Source: Auxenochlorella pyrenoidosa
Taxonomy: Eukaryota > Chlorophyta > Trebouxiophyceae > Chlorellales > Chlorellaceae
Assembly: GCA_001430745.1 (NCBI GenBank)
Contig: KQ482003.1
Location: 1,867,018-1,882,597, forward strand
DNA length: 15,580 nt
Direction of reading: 5' to 3'
A program made the translations under genes and the position numbers. Below the pieces are notes generated by a model that was not told the origin of the DNA, ran no database searches, and saw only the letters and a list, made by a program, of their open reading frames with translations. Positions 8,723-15,580 of the stretch are shown here, one piece after another. How positions within the stretch are numbered: position 1 is the stretch's first letter; each line of letters starts with the position of its first letter.

Positions 8723-11700
8723 TCAGATTGTGACCTTGACGTCCGGCCGATCCAGGTCCAGCTGCTGGGTGCAGGACATCTGGGGGTCCTGCAGCGGGAG
8801 GGTGGGGGTGTGAGCGGGCCCATGCAGTGAGCAGTCGAAGGATATGGGTGGAGGAGAGGCACCTGCTGAAGCGATGCCTGGAAGGCAAGCAGGTACGGCG
8901 GGTCGAACAGGATGCCCGATTCTGGCCTGCCCGCCCGCCGCCCAGCTCCCTAGCTCGGATGAGCTGCGCCGTGAGACCAAAGCACGTGTGCTGTGCATGC
9001 ATTCCCCTCGCCCTGCACCCACCTGGTCACAGAACTCAGACTCCCTCAGCTCAGCGCTCATCTTCTCAAGCAGGTCGCTGTACCTGCAGGACGGGCCGAC
9101 GCAGAGGCAGTGCACCGTGGGAGTCAACAAAGGCAGAAGGTGCAGTGCAGGCAGCCTCTCCCAACGCGCAGGCGTTCGGTGCCAGCAGCTGTGCCTCTTG
9201 GTCCGGAGGCATGTACAGCCACAGGAGCAGCTGGCTGGGTGACCTTACAACTCACAGGATGTCGGAACCCCAGTAGCCGCGGTGGTGCAGGATTGCCTTG
9301 GTGAAGGCGTAGGTGGCTGCCCCCCTCGACTGGCTGGCCTGCTTGCCACGGCCTCTCCGCTTGCCTGCACCGTGCAGCATGACCATGCCAGCACAAGAAC
9401 GGCGATAGGTCAGGCCAGCACGCAACGGCATTGTGCCTGGCATGCCAGCATGGCAGGTTCCCAGGGGTGCCTAGCAGCCATCACAAATTCACAACAACCG
9501 ACGGATACTCTGACAGGCAGCTGCAGGGCAGACGCGTGTCCCCCACCTCGGCCCATGGCCTTCTCAGTCGCATACTGGTCGTGGCGCGCCGCGCTGAACT
9601 GCACAGCCAGCCCGCCCGCCGTGCCCTGCAGGTAGGGGAGGGGAGGAGGCACGCGTGTCGCTCCACCTTCCCCACGAATGTTCAGCTGAATCTGCAGGTC
9701 CCCTCTGCTGGAAAGATTCTGGGATCAGGATCACCTCTGACCTGGTGTACTGCAAGGCGCCCCAAACCCCCACCCCACCCCACCCCCACCACCCCATCCC
9801 ACTGCCTCACCCTCTTCCAGCTCTGCCCCGGGTACTCCTCCTCCCAGTCGGAGAAGCGCCCGCCGTCCAGCACAGCGTTGTAGGGCAGGTTCATGACCGT
9901 GCCGCTGTGGCAGGAGTCGACGAGGGCGTGCAGCGTGGTGTTCTGCACAGGGGCAAGCGCAGGCGTCGCGAGGCAGGCGATGAGCAGCTGCATAGCCTGG
10001 CTTTCTGAGGGCCCAAGAAGCGGTGCTTTTAACCAGCAGGCACTGTCCTTGGCAAGCAAGGCTGCGGCTGCAGCTGGGAAAGCTAGCAGCGCCTGCAGCT
10101 GCGGCTGGCAGCAGCTGTGGCTGCCAGCGGTGCTGAGCCGGAGTTTCCATCCACCCCCTGAAAGCTAACACAGCAGGGCTGTGTTAACGGCCGCCTACCC
10201 GGGGCAGCGGCTTCACCAGAACCTCGTAGATCTCTGTGTCTGTGATCATCCCCGCCCGCTCGTAGTCGCAGGGGCAGATGGTCTGGTTGCCACGCCACTC
10301 CCTGCCGGTGGGGTCATCCTCGTTGCCGCCGTGGCCTGCGCAGCAGCAGGAGTTTGTGCATTGTTTCCCCCTAAGCAGCGCCCAGGCGACCACCGCCGTG
10401 CAGCTCGCTTCTCCCCTCTGCTTCAAGCGCCCACCTGACCTGCAGCCTCGACGCGATAGCATCGCTGTGCCCCCGTGTCGCAGTCTGGCACGCCCACCGC
10501 CCCCACCTGAGAAGTACAGGAACAGCGAGTCCCCCGACTGCAGGTCGCCCAGCAGCCAGTGGAAGCCCTTGAGGATGTTGCGCCGCGTGGGCTGCAGCAT
10601 CATGTCGTCGTCGTCATCGCGCAGTATCATGAGGTTTTCTGCGGTGTGTGTGTGGGGTGGGGGGGTGGGGGGGTGGGTGGGGGTGCTTTCAAGTAGGGCA
10701 GGCATGGCCCCTGCCCGCGCCCCATTGGCTGCAGCGAGAGGAACAAAGGGGCCACCTGCATTGCTAGTGTATGAGCCAGGATTTGAGGGGAAAAGGCCGA
10801 ACTTCCGCCTCCCAAAAAGGGGATTTGAGGGGAAACAGAGGCAACAACTTAGGAGAGACGGGTCCAGCCCTGCCTTGCAGCAGCATTGTTGGCGCAGAGC
10901 CAGCATGGCAGGCAGGCACGCACCTGTGGTGTTTGGGAAGTCAAACTCCTCGACCAGCAGGCTGTGGATCTCGTCGGCGTCGTTCAGGGTGCCAGGCAGC
11001 GGAGCGCTCGAGCCCGGATAGCTGCAGGCCACGATGAGGGCGCGCTTGCGTGGCGGCCGCGCGCCACCCAGCGCGCCGCCGCCCAGGCCAGCCATGCCGG
11101 CCGTCAGATCGTCAATGTCATATTCATCGGCCTCGTCCTCGCTTTCCTGCAACAGCACACAAAACTGGAAAGGGTCAGAGGCTAGATCTCCTGGCCTGTG
11201 CTACCGGCTGCAAACATCAGTGTGCATCATTCTGTGCGAGCCAAGAGTCCCCACAGCACAGACAGCTGACACCGTGCTTCTGCCTGCAGCTGAATGCAGA
11301 GCGCCATGCTTGCTGGCCTGCCGCTCGTGCATCTCTTGCAGTGGCAGAGGCGGCATTGCGCAGCGCAGCGCAGCGCAGGGCACCTCTGCATAGGAGCTGT
11401 CCTCCTCAGTGTCCGAGGCCTCAATCAGGCGCCAGCTCATCTCGCCGCGGTCACGGTCGTACAGCGCCTCTGCAGCAGGATGGCAAGGCGGCCTTGTGCG
11501 GCTGCTGAGGGCGCTTTGTGCAGGCTCATTGTTAGGTTGCCCCAATGGCACAGTGGTGCACGCCCGCCTGGCTATCTGTCACCCGCCCCTCACACGTCAT
11601 GCCTTCCTTCATCTTGCCACCTGTGCTGCGGGCCTCTCGTTTGGCTCTATCTCTGAAGTTGCGTGCTGCCGCGGTTTATCCCTGCCTGTGTCGTGCCTGC

Positions 11701-13088
11701 CTCGATTCCCCCCTCGCTTCCACCCTCACCTCCATCAATGAAGCCAACCTTTGCCCTCTCCGCCTCGTCAAAGCCGTGCTCAGGCAGGGCGTCGTAGCTG
11801 CAGAGTGGCATGCATTGCCAAGATATCAGGCACAGGAGGGCGTACCATTCCGCCAACAGACCAAACCGAGGAAAAGCTGGTCACCCGTGCCTGAGACATG
11901 CCCTCTTGCATGCATCAGTGCATGTATCCCTCTCACATTATGAAGTACAGCTGGCGGCCGTCTGCATCGGTGGCGCCCTTGACACGCCGCCCAAGTGTTG
12001 CAGGCCACCACTGCATGGACATGGGATGTTGCCTTAGGGTGGGCGATGGCGGGCTGGGTTTAGCTGCTGAGGGCAGCTATGCAATCGGCGGACAAGAGCG
12101 CCAGCGCCTGCTTCTTGGCAGGCTCATGAGCTGATCAGCTTGCCGGCCCCAAACCCACTGCCATGCCATGCGGTGCTGTCACTCACAAGGGTACCCTTCT
12201 TGCGGCCCTGCGTGATCCTCCAGCACACCTCCAGGCGCATGCCTTGAGCCCACCCCATGGTGGCAGGCAGGTCCTGCTGGCACAACGGTATGCGAACAGG
12301 CGCTTAGGGAAGCCTGCTGAGTGCGCTTCAGCTTCGTTCTGCTGCCTTTATAAAGTCAGCCACAGAGCAGCGGCTGTCAAAAGAGGAGATAGCAGGTGCT
12401 GCAAACAGCTGTGCAGCAGCAGCAGCAGCATTCGCTGACGAGCAGGCATTCGCTGACGAGCAGGCATTCGCTGCAGATCTGCCGCATTGGGGGCCGGCGC
12501 CTGCGGGCCCGCTGGCGGCTCACCAGGTCCTCGCCCTCGTCCTCGCTGTCCTCCTCAGACTCCTCCTCCTCAGGTTCCTCCCCAATGAGCTCCTTCAGCT
12601 CAAACACATCCTCCATGAGGCTGTGCACGCACGACTTGCCGTTGTCCAAGTAGCACACCTGAAACTTGCTGCAGTTTTGGAAAGGACCAGGGCGGATGAC
12701 GACACCAGCATAAGGCAGGTATCACTGCTGGTGAGTCGAGCGCCTGCAGAATGGCCGCGTGCGCCCGGCACTTGCCAAGTTGCAGGCCTGTTGCGGTCGG
12801 GAGGACAGCTGGTGATCTGGGCCGGCGCCGCCGGTCGCTGGCTGCTCTCAGCAGTGCTCTGAGTCATGATGGACATGTGCTTTGTGTTTCAACTCACGCC
12901 TGGCGCAGCACCCGGCCGATGAAGCCCTCCCGCCACTCGGAGCGCGCAGGGAAGTAGACCAGCACCGCCCGGTTCACAGTGACGGCCTCATTGATGCGAT
13001 CCTCCAGCTCGGCGTGGCTGCCCCCAGCGTACAGCTCATGCCCTCTGCAGAACTCCTGCAGCTCGCGGCGGCTGAAAGAACTCAGGTC
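8723..13088 (-). CDS. SAP-like / Tudor-like / type I metacaspase multidomain protein, start exon unresolved
   Basis: This is a Cys protease of the caspase-like clan CD fused in the model to chromatin-type modules. Minus-strand exons in transcript order: 12898-13088, 12524-12668, 12187-12273, 11937-12010, 11730-11797, 11384-11469, 10924-11146, 10507-10638, 10199-10335, 9811-9942, 9547-9625, 9256-9352, 9023-9083, 8723-8788 (TGA). All 13 introns are GT-AG with agreeing phases, giving 525 codons. Counting from the first listed codon: residues 1-36 SAP-like; 38-92 Tudor-like; 94-112 almost all Glu/Asp; 124-205 second Tudor/Agenet-like; 208-230 acidic; 253-525 metacaspase. The protease shows ALIVACSYPG, QPTRRNIL, YFSGHGG (His 337), ICPCDY, DSCHSGT (Cys 392) and SAARHDQYATEK. 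Metacaspases of this type usually process substrates after Arg or Lys, often in stress or cell death. No LSD1-type zinc finger is seen. The frame is open upstream to 13244 without an ATG. The protease call is very safe; the fusion needs transcript proof. Confidence 0.85.
9768..9806. repeat. C-rich tract giving a G-run tract just after a splice donor
   Basis: Repeated CCCCA units lie on the plus strand, so the metacaspase pre-mRNA carries several GGGGT runs starting within a few bases of the donor at 9810-9809. Four or more G-runs with short loops could form an RNA quadruplex. Confidence 0.75.
10166..10186. repeat. Perfect inverted repeat (9-bp stem, 3-base loop) in a metacaspase intron
   Basis: TAACACAGC, then AGG, then GCTGTGTTA. 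It lies in the intron 9943-10198, starting 12 bases after the 5' splice site on the transcribed strand, and would fold as a compact hairpin in the pre-mRNA. Confidence 0.85.
10639..10685. repeat. GT/G-rich low-complexity tract next to a splice acceptor
   Basis: The plus strand holds (GT)n followed by runs of G7 and G5 broken by T. The gene is on the minus strand, so its transcript is C-rich here and the tract forms the polypyrimidine region before the acceptor at 10639-10640. Confidence 0.8.
10779..10835. repeat. Direct repeat of 15 bp with period 42 in a metacaspase intron
   Basis: GGATTTGAGGGGAAA occurs at 10779-10793 and again at 10821-10835, inside the intron 10639-10923. The unit is more AT-rich than the surroundings. 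Nothing coding is linked to it. Confidence 0.9.
11420..12240 (-). other. Second Tudor/Agenet-like segment of the metacaspase model
   Basis: MRLEVCWRITQGRKKGTL, WWPATLGRRVKGATDADGRQ, LYFIIYDALPEHGFDEAER and a final EMSWRLIE are spread over exons 12187-12273, 11937-12010, 11730-11797 and 11384-11469. The order xVCW..., WWPA-x-GRR, xLYFIIYD and xWRLIE resembles a large-loop Tudor or Agenet barrel, as in plant chromatin readers. It is more divergent than the first Tudor-like domain, so the call is tentative. Confidence 0.45.
12414..12473. repeat. AGC microsatellite followed by an 18-bp tandem repeat (about 2.5 copies)
   Basis: A run of AGC triplets (about 12414-12430) passes into CATTCGCTGACGAGCAGG at 12429-12446 and 12447-12464, plus a partial third copy from 12465. 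All lies in the metacaspase intron 12274-12523. The copies are identical, suggesting recent slippage and possible length variation between strains. Confidence 0.9.
12584..12977 (-). other. First Tudor-like domain of the metacaspase model
   Basis: The segment VNRAVLVYFPARSEWREGFI continues GRVLRQAKFQVCYLDNGKS and CVHSLMEDVFEL, spanning the intron 12669-12897. It shows the five-strand Tudor order: xVxVYFP, WxxGxIxxV, xFxVxYLDNG, and a closing Val/Phe strand. The splice site was set by phase: donor CCAGGC|GTGAGT with acceptor CTGCAG|CAAG restores the KFQVCYLDNG strand. Tudor domains commonly read methylated Arg or Lys. Confidence 0.65.
12981..13088 (-). other. SAP-like domain at the N-terminal side of the metacaspase model
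   Basis: The segment starting DLSSFSRRELQEFCRGHEL, then a Gly-rich turn and SHAELEDRINEAV, follows the helix-turn-helix pattern of SAP domains (leucine, RREL helix, short turn with Gly, then xxAELxxRI). SAP domains bind DNA, often scaffold or AT-rich regions. It is a short domain judged by eye; another helical hairpin is possible. Confidence 0.6.
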
Positions 13089-14300
13089 CTGCAGGGGCAG
13101 AGCGCAGGATGGGGTGTTGTCACAGTCGGCATCGCTGGCCACGGCGGCCAGATGGTTAAGCCCGCTGGGTGATACCCCTCCGCTGGCACCGCCTCCTTCC
13201 GCAAGGGTTCGGCTTGCGGCCCTCAGAAGTTCGTCGTCGAGGCTCTAGGGTGCATGAAAGGTGCGTATCCACCTCTGCCGACACCCTTGAAGCCCCCTGG
13301 CACCAGCAATCATGCCCCGGGCGTCTACATAGAAAGATGTCGACCCTGTTCTGACCATGATCGGCTGGGTTGAATTGTTACTCGGTGAAGCGTGGGCCCG
13401 GCGCCGCCTCCGGACTCCCGCGAGCGCGATGCGCAGCGCTGGTCGGTGCCTTGGTATTGCTTGCGGTGAGGGTTGCTAGGTGTCTTACAGTGTGCGTGGC
13501 TCAATGACGACAGAACACGAGACTCGAAACCTCCGAAACCCTGGAGGCCCTGGCGGGGATCCAAGCTGGCGCCACCCGGCCAGGCCAGGGCAGCGCTGGC
13601 ATCCATGCACTCACCAACTCTCAGCAAGAGGGGGCAGGAGCTTCAAGGGTTACAAGGCAGGTCGGCTACACGAAAACTGTTGAAGGGGAGGTGGGTGTGG
13701 GTGCATCATACAATGCCGCACACAAGGTGGGGAACACAACAGGGGGGTGTGTGCAGGTGCACCGCCCACGTGGGCGGCCGCAAGCGCGCCAGCGGCAAGC
13801 GTGCTGGACGGCGAAGCAGGCCCCTGGCCACAGTCTTCTGATGGGGCTAGTGCACAGCGCTAAGGCGAAAGCGGTAAAGAACAATGCGAGGGGGGCAGGG
13901 CACTGGTGAATGCCAGAAATTTGAGAACACGTAGCAGGTGGGGCAGCAGGAGGGGGCAGAGCAGCGGCCGCTTGCTTGCCATGCATCGACATCAGTGGGA
14001 AACAGGGCGGTCAGAATTCAAGGGTGCTATGTCGAGGCGGCATAGGGGGCCCGGCTTGCAGGCGGCGGGCGGCGCCATGGGTTGAAAAACTCGAGGGCTT
14101 GGGAGGGTCGATCGTTGGGGGTGCCTGGGGGCAAGGCTGGTGTGTTGTCTATCCATCTTGCATTTCAGTTGGGTTGGTCAGCGCAGGTTGCAGCGAAAGA
14201 AGCGTCCCGCCACGCCGGGTTCGTTGGTTGGGTTGGTCTGCTGGCCAGGTTTGCTGGCGCACGGCTGGCCGGGCAGGTGTGCAGAAGCGCCTAGGGCGCC
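13089..14300. other. Intergenic region between metacaspase 5' side and glutamate synthase 3' end
   Basis: These 1.2 kb should contain the glutamate synthase 3' untranslated region, the metacaspase promoter and its unresolved first exon. The frame of the first known metacaspase exon stays open back to 13244, where a TAG precedes it, with no ATG. One in-frame possibility is ATG 13358 with a donor after TTCTAT (13329), joining phase 0 to 13088. TGTAA on the minus strand occurs at 13654-13650 and 13489-13485, both possible poly(A) signals for glutamate synthase. No other conserved coding segment or RNA gene is seen. Confidence 0.5.
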
Positions 14301-15580
14301 CTACACAGCCAGGGGGCGGCCCAGGGGCCCGCCAGCCTCGTCCAGCTCATCCCAGGTGAACAGGCCGCTGCAGGGGGGGATGGGGGCAGCAAGGGGAGGG
14401 AGGCGCCGGGCGTGAGGAGAAAGGAGGGTCACGATGTCCTGCCTAGCGAGTAGCGCCCGCCGCAGCACAAGCTGGCGTCGCCGGTGGCGCGACCCCCCGA
14501 GCCCGCGTCCCGGGAGCATCAAGCGAGCAGGGCAGGGCGTCGCTGCGGTGGCAGAGGCCGCTGCAGGGGCGGCCCGGGCTTACCCCTCTGTGCGGTCGGT
14601 GCCCTCTGGGTGCTTGGCGGGCAGGGAGGCCAGGTAGCGGTTGGCGGCAGCGGCGGCGCCGCGCCCCTCGGCAATGGCCCACACCTGCGGGGGGCGGGGG
14701 GGGGGGGGGGGAACGGGGGACTGCTCGGCGAGCCAGCAGCGCAGCCGTGCTGGCCTCTAGCGGGCTTCGCTGCCGGGATGGTGCAGCTTTTGCGGGCGCG
14801 CAGCTGTTGAACAAGGCGCAGCGCAGGTCAGGCAACCGCAGCAGCCACACACCCTTGCTTCAGCTGGCCCTCCCACTGGACCCCTCCACTTCAGCCCCCC
14901 TTCCCTCCTCCGCCGCTCACCACCAGGGACTGCCCGCGGCGGCAGTCGCCCGCCGCAAACACGCCATCGATGGAGGTGGCGAACTCGCCGTAGGCGGCCT
15001 TGAAGTTGGAGCGGGGGTCCAGGTCCACGCCTGGGTGAGGGTGGGTGGGTGGAAGAGGCAGCATGTGAGGGGTGAGCAAGGCGGGGCAGGCGCATGGAGG
15101 GCGCGGCAAGGGGGCGGGCCCGGCTGGGCAGGCGGCAGCGCCCAGCCAGGGGCTGGTCGCTGCATGAGCCTGCGGGCCCACTCAAATCGAGCCCGGGATC
15201 TTTCGGGGTGGCACCAGCCGCAGGCCTGCCCTAGGTGCCATGTGGGGCGCTGCGCCGGCTCACCCAGCGCGTCTGCCAGCGTGGCCTCTGGGCCCAGGAA
15301 GCCCATGGCCAGCAGCACCAGGTCGGCCTCGATGATCTGGGGTGGGTGGGTGGGTGGGGGTGGGGAAGGTTCAAGGTGGGGTGTGGGGCGCGAGGGAGGA
15401 TGACGCAGGCAAGTCGGGGTGGGGTAGGGTGGGGTGGAGTGGGTTTGCAGAGAAGTAAACAGCCTGCAGCCCCACCCCACGAGCCGCAGCAGGCAGGGCG
15501 TGCGCTCGCTCCGGCAGTCAGGTTGCGCGCTCACCCGCTCGCTGCCGGGCACCTCTGTGAACTTGGGGGGGCCGCCCGCG
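14301..15580 (-). CDS. GLT1: NADH-dependent glutamate synthase (NADH-GOGAT), C-terminal exons only
   Basis: This enzyme makes two glutamates from glutamine and 2-oxoglutarate, in the plastid in plants, with electrons from NADH entering through the C-terminal FAD domain. Minus-strand exons in transcript order: 15535-15580 (open at the window edge), 15264-15336, 14921-15030, 14584-14684, 14301-14367 (TAG). Phases agree throughout. Visible blocks: [53 protein letters not shown] and [18 protein letters not shown]. The [15 protein letters not shown] motif is the FAD-contact segment of the bacterial GltD-like domain. That domain is present in NADH-GOGAT but missing from ferredoxin-GOGAT, which decides the type. 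The tail ends [13 protein letters not shown]...PLAV, a short extension after the conserved fold. About 128 C-terminal residues are in the window; the whole protein is normally over 2000. Confidence 0.93.
14689..14712. repeat. Poly-G run next to a glutamate synthase exon
   Basis: A plus-strand G tract, nearly unbroken, lies four bases from the exon edge at 14684. It is C-rich in the transcript, before the acceptor. Homopolymer runs of this length are prone to sequencing length errors, but it is intronic and does not change the protein. Confidence 0.75.
15337..15440. repeat. GGGT/GGGGT-rich tract in a glutamate synthase intron
   Basis: On the plus strand GGGTGGGTGGGTGGG runs lie against the exon edge at 15336, with a second cluster of GGGGT units near 15415-15440. 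The transcript strand is C-rich, so the first cluster acts as a polypyrimidine tract before the acceptor. The plus strand itself could form a DNA quadruplex. Confidence 0.75.

Larger units (their letters stand above)
8723..11041 (-). other. Type I metacaspase catalytic domain (p20-like and p10-like parts)
   Basis: The p20-like part runs from ALIVACSYPG through the catalytic His (codon 10331-10333, in SGHGG) to the catalytic Cys (codon 9910-9912, in DSCHSG), 55 residues apart as is usual. The block MNLPYN...FSDWEEE links to the p10-like part (GGLAVQFSAARHDQYATEK, AATYAFTKAI, YSDLLEKM) and the terminal DPQMSCTQQLDLD tail, which matches the usual C-terminal strand. The common DDDQTSAD-like block reads RHDQYATE. 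Confidence 0.9.

Noticed and set aside
12429..12473. CRISPR-like repeat
   Set aside because: The 18-bp copies are directly adjacent with no spacers, in an intron of a nuclear gene.
12893..12903. GC donor CAG|GCGTGA after the first metacaspase exon
   Set aside because: The perfect GTGAGT donor two bases further, with acceptor CTGCAG at 12674-12669, keeps phase and restores the Tudor strand KFQVCYLDNG.
12894..13142. Start of the metacaspase protein at 13142
   Set aside because: The codon there is GTG, not ATG; a nuclear gene would normally not start there. The start is left unresolved.
13473..13841. Plus-strand open frame of 122 codons in the intergenic region
   Set aside because: Low-complexity basic protein without family motif or exon structure; probably chance in GC-rich DNA.

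Overview
This window looks like nuclear DNA from a GC-rich unicellular green alga, most likely a Chlorella-type trebouxiophyte. I base this on GC-rich codon use, genes broken into many short exons (42-391 nt) with introns of about 100-400 nt ending in TGCAG or GCAG, a plant-type peroxisomal thiolase with a PTS2 signal, and a plant-type NADH-glutamate synthase. The species is inferred; no organelle, bacterial or viral genes are seen. Exon models were built by hand: each exon matches a protein family or keeps the frame, and I checked that phases agree across every junction.

Layout from left to right: (1) 44-3627, minus strand: a Spinster-like major facilitator transporter in 12 exons, with its 3' end beyond the left edge. 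(2) 3628-4560: a divergent intergenic region with a TATA-like element. (3) 4561-7975, plus strand: a peroxisomal 3-ketoacyl-CoA thiolase (KAT type) in 12 exons. The exon for the first part of the thiolase fold cannot be found, and one Gly of the C-terminal catalytic motif is Arg. (4) 7976-8722: a convergent 3' region. (5) 8723-13088, minus strand: a 14-exon gene whose phase-consistent model joins an N-terminal SAP-like domain, a Tudor-like domain, an acidic stretch, a second Tudor/Agenet-like segment and another acidic stretch to a complete type I metacaspase with its His/Cys pair. This is the most unusual item in the window, a possible chromatin-directed metacaspase. Its first exon and ATG are not resolved. 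(6) About 13089-14300: intergenic. (7) 14301-15580, minus strand: the last five exons of NADH-dependent glutamate synthase, which continues past the right edge.

The genes do not form a pathway; they are ordinary neighbours in a compact eukaryotic genome. The transporter and thiolase are divergent and may share promoter DNA. The thiolase and metacaspase converge. The metacaspase and glutamate synthase lie in tandem on the minus strand. Four introns (three in the thiolase, one in the transporter) appear to use GC instead of GT at the 5' splice site. Strongly G- or C-rich tracts sit close to splice sites.
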